This document shows, piece after piece, positions 42,476 through 50,232 of a stretch of DNA of 64,000 bases. A program made the translations under genes and the position numbers. Numbering within the stretch: the first letter of the stretch is position 1; every line of letters starts with the position of its first letter. The stretch is from Nitrospirillum viridazoti (GTDB taxonomy: Bacteria; Pseudomonadota; Alphaproteobacteria; Azospirillales; Azospirillaceae): the NCBI RefSeq assembly GCF_007827975.1, contig NZ_VITT01000001.1; one strand, given 5' to 3'. The notes beneath the pieces were generated by a model, which saw nothing but the letters and a program-made list of their open reading frames with translations, had not been told where the DNA came from and searched no databases.

Positions 42476-44926
42476 ATGCTGTTGAACTATCTGCGTGTCG
42501 CGTTTCGTGTGCTCGTGCGCCAGCGGCTTTACGCCGCCCTGAACGTGGCGGGCCTGGCGCTGGGCATCGCCACGGCGGCCATGATGGCGCTGTTCGTCTG
42601 GCATGAGACCCACTTCGACGGCTTTTATCGCGATGCCGGCCGCATTTTCCGCGTGCTTCCGGCACAATACCTGCCCGGCCATGAGCCCAGCCGCATGACG
42701 GTAACGGCGAAGCCCCTGGGGCCCGTCCTGGCGGCGGACCTACCGGAGGTGGAGGCCATGGTGCGGGTGGTGCGCCACACCGTGGTGCTACGCGACAAGG
42801 CTGCGCCGGTGGAGGACCGCGTCGCGCTGGTGGATGCGCCCTTCTTCCGCCTGTTCGACTTTCCCTTCCTGGCGGGCGATCCGGCTACGGCGCTGGCCGG
42901 ACCTGGCACCGTGGTCCTGACGGAGGGGCAGGCACGCCGCTATTTCGGGACGACGGAGGTCTTGGGCCGCACCCTAACCCTGACGTCGGGCGCCGGGCTG
43001 ATGGTGACGGGCGTGGTGCGGGATCTGCCGTCCAACACCCTGTTCAGCCGCGAGATGCCCACCCAGATTTGGACCAACATCGCCACCAAGTTCCAGGACG
43101 GCTGGGACCCCTTGTTCGCCGACAAGGACACCCGGTGGCGGGACGAGTTCCTTCAAACTTTCGTGATGCTGCGGCCGGGCGTGGATCCGGCGGCCCTGGC
43201 GCCGCGCTTCCCGGTCCTGCTGGCGGCCCACCGCGAAGGCATGGGGGCCGTGGCGCCGGGCCTGGTGGAAACCCTGGAGTTGCAGCCGCTGACAGCCATG
43301 CACATCGAGCCGATCGAGGGCAGGGGCATATCCCCCGTCACGCTTGCAGGGTTCGTTGGCGTTGCCGGCCTGGTGCTGGCCATCGCCGTCGTCAATTTCG
43401 TGAACCTGTCGACCGCCCGATCGTCGCTGCGGGCGCGCGAGGTCGCCATCCGCAAGACCCTGGGCGGGCGGCGCGGTCAGCTGGTGGCGCAGTTCCTGCT
43501 GGAATCGCTGCTGTTGGCCCTGGTGGCCGGCCTGTTGGGGCTGGTGCTGGTGGAACTGGCCATGCCCCGATTCCTCAACCTCCTGAACGTGCGGTTGGAC
43601 GCGGGCTTCCTGTCCGGCGCCTGGCTGCTGGCGGCCATCTCGCCGCTGGTGCTGATCGTGGGTCTCGTGGGTGGCCTCTATCCCGCTTATGCCCTGTCGC
43701 GGCCCCGGCCCACCGATCTGCTGCGGGCAAGCCGGGCCACCGGCGGCGGCCGGCTGCGCGCCGCCCTGGTGATGCTGCAGTTCACGGTGGCCATCGTGCT
43801 GGGCATCGCCACCGTCGTCATAGGCCAGCAGACCCGCTACGCCAGTACGCAGAACCTTGGCTTCCGGGCGGAGGGGGCGGTGGTGCTGCGCGGATTGGAC
43901 CGGCCGGCGGGATTGGCCGGCATCGACGCCCTGCGCGACGCGTTGCTGCGCATCCCCGGCATCGCCGCCGTCGGTGCCGCCGCCAATGTGCCCAGCGACC
44001 GCAGCGAATGGACCAACAACTACCGCCTGCCGGAGGCGCCAGAGGGATTGCCCGACCTGCTGATCCGGACCGAGCAAGTGGACGCGGACTATCTGCAGGC
44101 CCTGGGCGTGCCCTTACGGGCGGGACGCCTGTTCGATCTGGCGCGGCCCGGCGACATCACCAGCCATGCCGCCCTGCGGGCGGGTGGTGGCGGCGTCACC
44201 ATTCCCGTCATACTGTCGACCACGGCGGTGCGGCGCCTGGGCCTGGCCACGGCGGAACAGGCCGTGGGACGCACGGTGATGTATGGCGGCGGCACCGCGC
44301 TGACCATCATCGGCGTGGTGGACGACGTGCAGTTCGACAGCGCCCGTTCCGGCTTCGAGCCCACGATTTACCTGGCCATGCATGACGACCGGTCCGTCCT
44401 GCTGGTACGTCTTGCACCCAACGCCGACGCCGCCACCCTGGCCGCAATCGACGACACCTGGCGCCGGCTGTTGCCCGACCTGCCGTTGACACGTGAATTC
44501 CTGGACGACCATATCCGCCAGGTTTACGCGGACGAGGCGCGGCAGGGGGATCTTCTGGCCCTGTTCTCCGGCCTCGCCATCCTGATCGCCTGCCTGGGCC
44601 TGTTCGGCCTGACAGCCTTCACGGCGGAGCGGCGGACCAAGGAGATCGGCATCCGCAAGGTGCTGGGTGCCACCGTGGCCGATGTCGTGCGACTGCTGGT
44701 CTGGCAATTCAGCAAGCCGGTGCTGGTGGCCAACCTGATCGCCTGGCCCGTGGCGTGGATGCTGATGGGCTGGTGGCTGGGCGGCTATGTCTATCGCATC
44801 GACCTCAATCCGCTGGTCTTCGCCTTGGCCAGCCTGGCCGCCCTGCTCGTCGCCTGGGCCACCGTGGCGGGCCACGCCGCCCGGGTGGCCTCGGCCAAGC
44901 CGGTCACGGCGCTGCGGTATGAATGA
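42476..44926 (+). CDS. MacB/FtsX-type permease 4 of 4
   Basis: 816 aa from ATG 42476, twelve bases after permease 3. Same layout; AIRKTLGGRRGQLVAQFLLESL and RRTKEIGIRKVLGATVADVVRLLVWQFSKPVLV. It shares with permease 3 the phrases SNTLF/SNTVF in the first domain and LELQPLTAMH/LDLQPLTRVH. The operon seems to end here; the next gene starts 133 bases later and is metabolic. Confidence 0.92.
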   Translation: MLLNYLRVAFRVLVRQRLYAALNVAGLALGIATAAMMALFVWHETHFDGFYRDAGRIFRVLPAQYLPGHEPSRMTVTAKPLGPVLAADLPEVEAMVRVVRHTVVLRDKAAPVEDRVALVDAPFFRLFDFPFLAGDPATALAGPGTVVLTEGQARRYFGTTEVLGRTLTLTSGAGLMVTGVVRDLPSNTLFSREMPTQIWTNIATKFQDGWDPLFADKDTRWRDEFLQTFVMLRPGVDPAALAPRFPVLLAAHREGMGAVAPGLVETLELQPLTAMHIEPIEGRGISPVTLAGFVGVAGLVLAIAVVNFVNLSTARSSLRAREVAIRKTLGGRRGQLVAQFLLESLLLALVAGLLGLVLVELAMPRFLNLLNVRLDAGFLSGAWLLAAISPLVLIVGLVGGLYPAYALSRPRPTDLLRASRATGGGRLRAALVMLQFTVAIVLGIATVVIGQQTRYASTQNLGFRAEGAVVLRGLDRPAGLAGIDALRDALLRIPGIAAVGAAANVPSDRSEWTNNYRLPEAPEGLPDLLIRTEQVDADYLQALGVPLRAGRLFDLARPGDITSHAALRAGGGGVTIPVILSTTAVRRLGLATAEQAVGRTVMYGGGTALTIIGVVDDVQFDSARSGFEPTIYLAMHDDRSVLLVRLAPNADAATLAAIDDTWRRLLPDLPLTREFLDDHIRQVYADEARQGDLLALFSGLAILIACLGLFGLTAFTAERRTKEIGIRKVLGATVADVVRLLVWQFSKPVLVANLIAWPVAWMLMGWWLGGYVYRIDLNPLVFALASLAALLVAWATVAGHAARVASAKPVTALRYE

Positions 44927-45059
44927 TGCTGGCGAAGGCCGGCGCCCGCCGGTCGGGGTGGGAAAAGTCGAATAGGCGCCATGTCCGGCGGGGCGCTTGC
45001 GCCTGGCACCCGGGCGGTGCCAGCCTGAGGGCGGACAAGCTCTTCAGGGGAAACGGATC

Positions 45060-46043
45060 ATGGCGATGGCGGTGACGGGCGCGGATGTCGAGGCGGCGGC
45101 CCAGCTTCTGGCGGGCAAGGCGGTGGTGACACCGCTGGTCACCAACGCGGCCCTGGACGCGGCGGTGGGCGCCCGCGTGTTGCTGAAGCCCGAGGTGCTG
45201 CAACGCACCGGTTCCTTCAAGTTCCGGGGCGCCTACAACCGCCTGGGCCGCCTGACGGCCGAAGAACGGCCGCGGGGCGTGGTCGCCTGGTCGTCCGGCA
45301 ACCATGCCCAGGGTGTGGCGGAGGCTGCCCGCCTGGTGGGCACCAAAGCCACCATCGTCATGCCGGCCGACGCCCCCGCCATCAAGGTGGCGGGCACCCG
45401 TGCCCTGGGCGCGGAGATCGTGTTCTATGACCGCCTGACGGAGGATCGCGAGGCCATCGGGCGCGACCTCTGCGCCCGCACCGGCGCCGTGCTGGTGCCT
45501 TCCTACGACGACGCGCACATCATCGCCGGCCAGGGCACTGTGGGGCTGGAGATCGGGCGCCAGGCGGCGGCCCTGGGCCTGACGGTCGATGCCTGCCTGG
45601 TGAACTGCAGCGGCGGGGGCCTGGCCACCGGCACCGCCCTCGGCCTGAAGCAGACTTGTCCCCAGGCCAGCGTGCACACGGCGGAGCCGGAAGGCTTCGA
45701 CGACATGGCGCGGTCGCTGGCCGCCGGTGAACGGGTGGCCAACGCGCCGGGCGGCAAATCTTCCTGCGACGCCCTGCTGGCGCCCATCCCCGGCACCATC
45801 ACCTTCCCCTTGGCCCAGGCGCTGCTGGGGCCGGGCCTGGTGGTGACGGAGGCGGAGGTGCGGGCCGCCATGCGTTTCGCGGCCGCGAACCTGAAGCTGG
45901 TGGTGGAACCCGGCGGGGCTGCCGCCCTGGCGGCGCTGCTGGCCGGCAAGGTGGAAACGGCTGGCCGCACCATCGCCGTGGTACTGTCCGGCGGCAATGT
46001 CGACCCGGCCTTCTATGCCGAGGTCTTGGCCGAGGCGGCCTGA
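45060..46043 (+). CDS. Threonine/serine dehydratase (PLP fold type II)
   Basis: 327 aa. PLP lysine K54 in TGSFKFRGAYN, SSGNHAQGVAEAARL binding the substrate carboxylate, PLP phosphate loop SGGGLATGTALGLKQ and the C-terminal LSGGNVD. No ACT regulatory domain, so it is the short catabolic type (threonine dehydratase, serine racemase or hydroxyaspartate ammonia-lyase); the substrate is not decidable. ATG 45060 follows AGGGGAAACGGATC; ATG 45066 is an alternative. Possibly paired with the next small gene. Confidence 0.9.
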   Translation: MAMAVTGADVEAAAQLLAGKAVVTPLVTNAALDAAVGARVLLKPEVLQRTGSFKFRGAYNRLGRLTAEERPRGVVAWSSGNHAQGVAEAARLVGTKATIVMPADAPAIKVAGTRALGAEIVFYDRLTEDREAIGRDLCARTGAVLVPSYDDAHIIAGQGTVGLEIGRQAAALGLTVDACLVNCSGGGLATGTALGLKQTCPQASVHTAEPEGFDDMARSLAAGERVANAPGGKSSCDALLAPIPGTITFPLAQALLGPGLVVTEAEVRAAMRFAAANLKLVVEPGGAAALAALLAGKVETAGRTIAVVLSGGNVDPAFYAEVLAEAA

Positions 46044-46103
46044 GCAAGCTTGCGGTAAGGGAAATGACCCCGGCGCCGGAGGCATAAGAAAGGGATGAGC
46101 GGC

Positions 46104-46307
46104 ATGGAACTCGAAGACCGGTTGGCGGTGAAGCTGCTGGCCCAGGCGCAAGCCCTGCTGGGCAAGGCGATGAACGAGACGCTATGCACCCATCCCGACC
46201 GCCGCCTGGTCCGCGCCCTGGTGGACGAGGCCCAGGCGATGATCGCCGAGTTCGGGGACACGTATTTCGAGGACACGGCGGCTAAGGATCAGGCCGCTTC
46301 GGGCTGA
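46104..46307 (+). CDS. Small helical protein of unknown function
   Basis: 67 aa from ATG 46104 (AAAGGG nine bases upstream; ATG 46095 would leave no spacing). Helical throughout (LEDRLAVKLLAQAQALLGKAMNETL ... LVRALVDEAQAMIAEFGDTYFED). Its last 19 bases overlap the convergent gene that stops at 46289. No family recognised. Confidence 0.62.
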   Translation: MELEDRLAVKLLAQAQALLGKAMNETLCTHPDRRLVRALVDEAQAMIAEFGDTYFEDTAAKDQAASG

Positions 46308-46606
46308 CCGGCCCCGTCGCCATCCAACTGGGGGCCTTCCCAGCTGCGCCAGATCTGGCCGCGGCTGTCGCGGGTGCGGCGCTGGTCGGCGATGGCCGCC
46401 TCCAGGCTGCTCACGGCCCGCTCGAGCGCCCGCACGCTGCGGAAACGCTGCCCGTCCAGGGCCTGGAACAGGCTGTGCGAGGCGAAGAACTGGACGTCCC
46501 GGCCGTCCTGGACGGCCAGCCCCGCCGTGTGGCGGGCGGTCTCGATGATGACCGCGGCGGGCGCGGGCGCCCGGGCGATGTCCTGATTTTGAATTCGCTG
46601 GCTCAT
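46289..46606 (-). CDS. Protein of unknown function, preceded by a strong hairpin
   Basis: 105 aa from ATG 46606 (GAGGGAG upstream). Middle part reads DGRDVQFFASHSLFQALDGQRFRSVRALERAVSSLEAAIADQRRTRD, an amphipathic-helix protein; the ends are low in complexity. No signal peptide. The 3' end overlaps a convergent gene by 19 bases. A 9-bp palindrome lies 15 bases before the start codon. Family not recognised. Confidence 0.58.
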   Translation of the reverse strand: MSQRIQNQDIARAPAPAAVIIETARHTAGLAVQDGRDVQFFASHSLFQALDGQRFRSVRALERAVSSLEAAIADQRRTRDSRGQIWRSWEGPQLDGDGAGQPEAA

Positions 46607-46620
46607 GGTGAGCTCCCTCT

Positions 46621-46644
46621 ACACCCCCGCCATTACGGGGGTGT
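46621..46644 (-). promoter_or_regulatory. Perfect hairpin in the leader of the 105-aa gene
   Basis: ACACCCCCG-CCATTA-CGGGGGTGT, directly upstream of the Shine-Dalgarno of the gene starting at 46606. It could be a leader hairpin or a protein operator. Confidence 0.5.
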
Positions 46645-47286
46645 GAAAACAACACGATGGTTTTGTGGCTCAAACCCCGAGGGGGAGGAGCGCTGCGGCT
46701 GGACAAGGGCGGGGCGTGCATGCGCGCGCCCGGCGGATCGTCAACAGCGGCAGCCCATGCGCATGTGGGGGCAGCGGTCGGACAAGGAACGGCCGGACCA
46801 GGATTGGACAAGCAAGGAGCGGCCGGATAGGGCGGCGGCCTTTGCGGGGAAGTCGGGTCGGGTCGGAAAAGTGCGGGTCATGGCTGGTCCTTCACGTTCC
46901 GGAGGAACCACGAAGGGGCTTCGTGGCGCTTTAGCGGTTGGTGACGCGGCGCAAGCTGCTCCGTCAAATGGCCGCGGGCCGGTTGGCCGGGCCCCACACC
47001 GGAAAATGGAACGAACGGGCGGTTGTTCCCTGAACGGCGAAGGGCCCGGCACTGGCCGGGAAGGAGGGCTGGGAGCGCCCCTTCCTTGACGCCAAGGCTG
47101 TCATCCGCAGTCCGCACTGTCAATAACGATAATAATGACGAATCTTTAATGTTGAATTCAGGATGCGTCGTTATTGGCCGTTTTCCTGGGTTCTGTCCCC
47201 TGCGATGCGGGGTGGAGAATGCCGATAGGGCCAACCGCTGTCGGTGACCGTCGTCACGCCACCCCTATCCCGTTCGGCCATGCGGC
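46645..47286. other. Long intergenic region without a convincing gene
   Basis: Holds an imperfect direct repeat near 46780-46830 (GGACAAGGA...CGGCCGGA, then GGACAAGCAAGGAGCGGCCGGA split by a few bases), a small hairpin CCACGAAG-GGG-CTTCGTGG at 46908-46926, an AT-richer promoter-like stretch at ~47115-47160, and a half-site TGTTGAATT at 47150-47158. A 46-aa minus-strand frame (start 46881, stop 46741, ending HMRMGCRC) has an AAGGA site but weak coding character. Open frames on the other strand look like noise. Confidence 0.4.
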
Positions 47287-47312
47287 AATTCAACATATTG
47301 CCGTGTTGAATT
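47287..47312. promoter_or_regulatory. Palindromic candidate operator before the ABC transporter operon
   Basis: AATTCAACA-TATTGCCG-TGTTGAATT, perfect 9-bp arms with 8-base spacer; it overlaps a second inverted repeat GGCAAT-TCAACAT-ATTGCC at 47284-47302. The half-site TGTTGAATT recurs at 47150. About 115 bases before the transporter start codon. Confidence 0.55.
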
Positions 47313-47428
47313 TATGGTAGATCCCGCACGCGGGCACGGGCATTGACAGTTGCCTCCGCTCGTTGATCCTATGCCGGCCGGCTTAATCCCCGTCAGCCGC
47401 CTGCCCACCCTCGAAGGGAATTGCCCCC

Positions 47429-48448
47429 ATGCGTCGTGCCCACTCGTCCCTGCTGACGGCCCTGCCGCTGATCGGCGCGCTGCTGGCGGCCCCCGCCTCC
47501 CAGGCCGCCAGCCCGGTGGTCCATATTGGCTACATTCCGGTGCTGGGTGCGGCACCGGCCTACATCATCAGCCAGGAAGGCTGGGACAAGCAGGCGGGCT
47601 TTGAGCTGAAGCTGACGCAGTTCGACAGCGGTCCCAACATGATCCTGGGCCTGGCCTCGGGCACGCTGGAGGCCTACATGGGCGGCATCGGCCCCCTGAT
47701 GGTCGCGGGCTCGCAGGGCATCACGGTCAAGGTCGTGGCCTCCACCGCGGTGGAGGAACTGGTGGTGGCCGGCGGGCCGGAGCTGTCGGCCGAGGCGGCC
47801 AAGGGCGGCACCAAGGCGGAGGCGATTTCGCGCCTGGCGGCCAAGCTGGGCCGGCCGGTGAAGATCGCGACCCAGCCCGTAGGCTCCATCCCCGACACGG
47901 TGCTGAAGTACTGGCTGCAGGAGGACGAGCACGTCGACGCGGCCAAGGTGCAGATCGTGCCCATGGGCATCGACGCCACCCAGCAGGCGCTGCTGGCCGG
48001 GGCGGTGGATGCCGCCACCGTGCGGGAACCGGCCCTGACCATCATCCAGGACCGCCTGCCCACGGTGAAGGTGCTGGCCTACGGCAAGGACATGATCAAG
48101 GACCAGCCGGGCACCGTGCTGGGCGTCACCGGCGCCCTGGCCAAGGACCATCCGGAGCTGGTGCAGAAGCTGGTGGAGCTGGTGGACAAGGCCGTCACCC
48201 TGATCGCCCAGGACCCGGCGCGCGCGGCGGCGGACGTGGAAAAGGTGCTGGGCCGCGGCATCGTGGATGTGAAGACCATGCAGCGCGCCCTGACCTCCCC
48301 CGCCTCGCAATTCGTGGTCGACCCCCGCCGCATCGTGGAAAAGACCAAGACCCTGCAGGACTTCCAGGTGAAGACCGGCGTCTTGAAGAAGGCGGAGCCG
48401 CTGGATACGCTGTTCGACGCCAGCTACTACGAAAAACTCCATAAGTGA
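47429..48448 (+). CDS. Periplasmic substrate-binding protein of a sulfonate/nitrate-type ABC transporter
   Basis: 339 aa. Signal peptide ends at APASQAAS. SsuA/TauA/NMT1-like fold: VVHIGYIPVLGAAPAYIISQEGWDKQAGFELKLTQFDSGPNMILGLASGTLEAYMGGIGPLMVAGSQG, then GRPVKIATQPVGSIPDTVLKYWL and VDAATVREPALTII. Substrates in this family include sulfonates, nitrate, taurine and pyrimidine precursors; no associated enzyme gene identifies which. First gene of a three-gene operon with a palindromic operator in front. Confidence 0.88.
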   Translation: MRRAHSSLLTALPLIGALLAAPASQAASPVVHIGYIPVLGAAPAYIISQEGWDKQAGFELKLTQFDSGPNMILGLASGTLEAYMGGIGPLMVAGSQGITVKVVASTAVEELVVAGGPELSAEAAKGGTKAEAISRLAAKLGRPVKIATQPVGSIPDTVLKYWLQEDEHVDAAKVQIVPMGIDATQQALLAGAVDAATVREPALTIIQDRLPTVKVLAYGKDMIKDQPGTVLGVTGALAKDHPELVQKLVELVDKAVTLIAQDPARAAADVEKVLGRGIVDVKTMQRALTSPASQFVVDPRRIVEKTKTLQDFQVKTGVLKKAEPLDTLFDASYYEKLHK

Positions 48449-48458
48449 GCGTCGTCGT

Positions 48459-49298
48459 TTGACCTTCCCGACACCGCCGGATCAGCCCGGGGCCGCCCTG
48501 CCGACCCCGGGCAAGCGCATACCGCCGTCCGCTTTCCTGGCCAAGCCGCCCCGGCGGTATCGCGGCCTGTGGGCATTGCTGGGCGTCATCGCCTTCCTGG
48601 CGGTGTGGGAGGCGGTGCCGCGCCTGGGGCTGGTGCGCCCCGTCCTGCTGCCGCCGCCCAGCGCCATCCCCCAGGCCTTCGCGGCGGAGGTGCGCAGCGG
48701 GGCCTGGACGGACGCCATCCTGCAAAGCCTGGGGCATTATCTCTGGGGCCTGGTCATCGGCTCGGTCGGCGGCATCGCCGCCGGCGTGCTGACCGGCATG
48801 TCCCGCCGGCTTGAGGATTTCACCAGCTGGGTGGTGCGCCTGCTGCGCCCCATTCCGGGCCTGGCCTGGGTGCCCTTCGCCATCATCTGGTTCGGCGTCA
48901 CGCCCACGGCCGCCATCTTCATCATCGTGCTGGGCGTTTTCTGGATCAATTACTTCGCCGCCCTGGGCGCGGTGCAGGCCGTGGACCGTGACCTTCTGGA
49001 GCTGGCCGACGCCTTCGGCCACCGCTCCACCCCGGCCAAACTGGTCAAGATCGTGCTGCCAGCCGCGTCCGGCGCCATCCTGGCGGGCCTGCGCACCGGC
49101 CTGGGCCAGGCCTGGATGTCAGTGGTGGCGGCGGAGCTGTTCGGCGTGCCGGGCCTGGGCCAGCGCATGATGCAGGCCAGTTCCCTGCTGGCGACCGACA
49201 TCGTCATCGTCTACATGGCCACCATGGCCCTGTTCTACGGCCTGGTCGACATGGGCTTCGTCGCCCTGCGCGACCGTATGATGCGGTGGAAGGCTTAA
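48459..49298 (+). CDS. ABC transporter permease, SsuC/TauC type
   Basis: 279 aa with about six membrane helices (LWALLGVIAFLAVWEAVPRL is the first). The EAA-loop consensus that contacts the ATPase is visible as ELADAFGHRSTPAKLVKIVLPAASGAILAGLRTGLGQAW. The only in-frame start after the upstream stop is a TTG at 48459, which gives a cytosolic, Pro-rich N-terminus. Ten bases downstream of the binding-protein gene. Confidence 0.87.
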   Translation: MTFPTPPDQPGAALPTPGKRIPPSAFLAKPPRRYRGLWALLGVIAFLAVWEAVPRLGLVRPVLLPPPSAIPQAFAAEVRSGAWTDAILQSLGHYLWGLVIGSVGGIAAGVLTGMSRRLEDFTSWVVRLLRPIPGLAWVPFAIIWFGVTPTAAIFIIVLGVFWINYFAALGAVQAVDRDLLELADAFGHRSTPAKLVKIVLPAASGAILAGLRTGLGQAWMSVVAAELFGVPGLGQRMMQASSLLATDIVIVYMATMALFYGLVDMGFVALRDRMMRWKA

Positions 49299-49299
49299 G

Positions 49300-50085
49300 A
49301 TGGCGCAGACTGCCCCCATGATCGAGATCCGCGATCTCAGCCTGGCCTTTCCCAATCCCGCATCGCCTGACGGCCGCACCTTGGTGCTGCGCGATTTCAA
49401 CTTGTCGGTGGCGGCCGGGGAATTCATCGCCATCGTCGGCGCCTCGGGGGTGGGCAAGTCCACCCTGCTGCGCGTCGTGGCCGGCCTGGTCCCGCCCAAC
49501 AGCGGCACCGTGGCCCATGCCCGCAATGGCGCGTCGAAAGGCCGCCGGCCCTATGGCCTGGTGTTCCAGGACGCGCGTCTGCTGCCCTGGCGCACCGTGC
49601 GCGCCAACGTCGCCTTCGGCCTGGAAGGGCTGGGCCTGCCCCGCGCCGAACGCCGTCGGCGGGCGGAGGAGGCGCTGGCCCTGGTGGGCCTGGCCGACAA
49701 GGCTGGCCGCTGGCCGCACCAGCTGTCGGGCGGGCAGCGCCAGCGCGTGGCCATCGCCCGGGCGCTGGCGGTCGATCCCGATCTGCTGATGATGGACGAA
49801 CCCTTCGGCGCCCTGGACGCCATCACCCGGCAGACCCTGCAGGATGAGCTGCTGGATTTGTGGCGGCGCACGTCCAAGACCATCCTGTTCGTCACCCACG
49901 ACATTGACGAGGCCGTCTACCTGGCCGACCGCGTCATCCTGCTGGCGGGATCGCCCGCCACCGTGCGGTCGGAGGATAGGATAGGCACCGCCCGCCCCCG
50001 CGCCCGCGACGACAACGCCGCCCGCGCCCTGGCGACCCGCATCCGCGACCGGTTGTCCGACCTGATGGACGGTGGCGGGATTTGA
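49300..50085 (+). CDS. ABC transporter ATPase, SsuB/TauB type
   Basis: 261 aa. Walker A GASGVGKST, Q-loop VFQDARLLPWRTVRANVAFGLEG (characteristic of nitrate/sulfonate ATPases), signature LSGGQRQRVAIARA, Walker B LLMMDEPFGALDAITRQTLQ and H-loop VTHDIDEAVYLADRV. ATG 49300 lies one base after the permease stop codon. Last gene of the operon. Confidence 0.93.
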   Translation: MAQTAPMIEIRDLSLAFPNPASPDGRTLVLRDFNLSVAAGEFIAIVGASGVGKSTLLRVVAGLVPPNSGTVAHARNGASKGRRPYGLVFQDARLLPWRTVRANVAFGLEGLGLPRAERRRRAEEALALVGLADKAGRWPHQLSGGQRQRVAIARALAVDPDLLMMDEPFGALDAITRQTLQDELLDLWRRTSKTILFVTHDIDEAVYLADRVILLAGSPATVRSEDRIGTARPRARDDNAARALATRIRDRLSDLMDGGGI

Positions 50086-50193
50086 AAGCGATGCCCTCAG
50101 GGGCCGGGCGGCCACGTCCGTGGCCATGGCTTCCTCGCGTTTCAGTCCGCTGAAGCTTCCCGCACCGCTGCGGCGTAGGCGATCGCATCCTCT

Positions 50194-50222
50194 GGCGGCA
50201 TGGGATGTCACCCCATGCCGCC
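50194..50222. terminator. Hairpin between convergent operons
   Basis: Perfect 11-bp stem GGCGGCATGGG / CCCATGCCGCC with a 7-base loop, between two genes that converge (stops at 50085 and 50233). No T-tract on either side; it is a likely bidirectional stop. Confidence 0.6.
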
Positions 50223-50232
50223 GGTATGTCAC

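Noticed and set aside
46741..47234. Several 70-200-aa open frames in the long intergenic region
   Set aside because: Composition is Arg/Pro/Gly-biased, frames conflict on both strands, and no motif or consistent start is seen; only short repeats and hairpins were kept.
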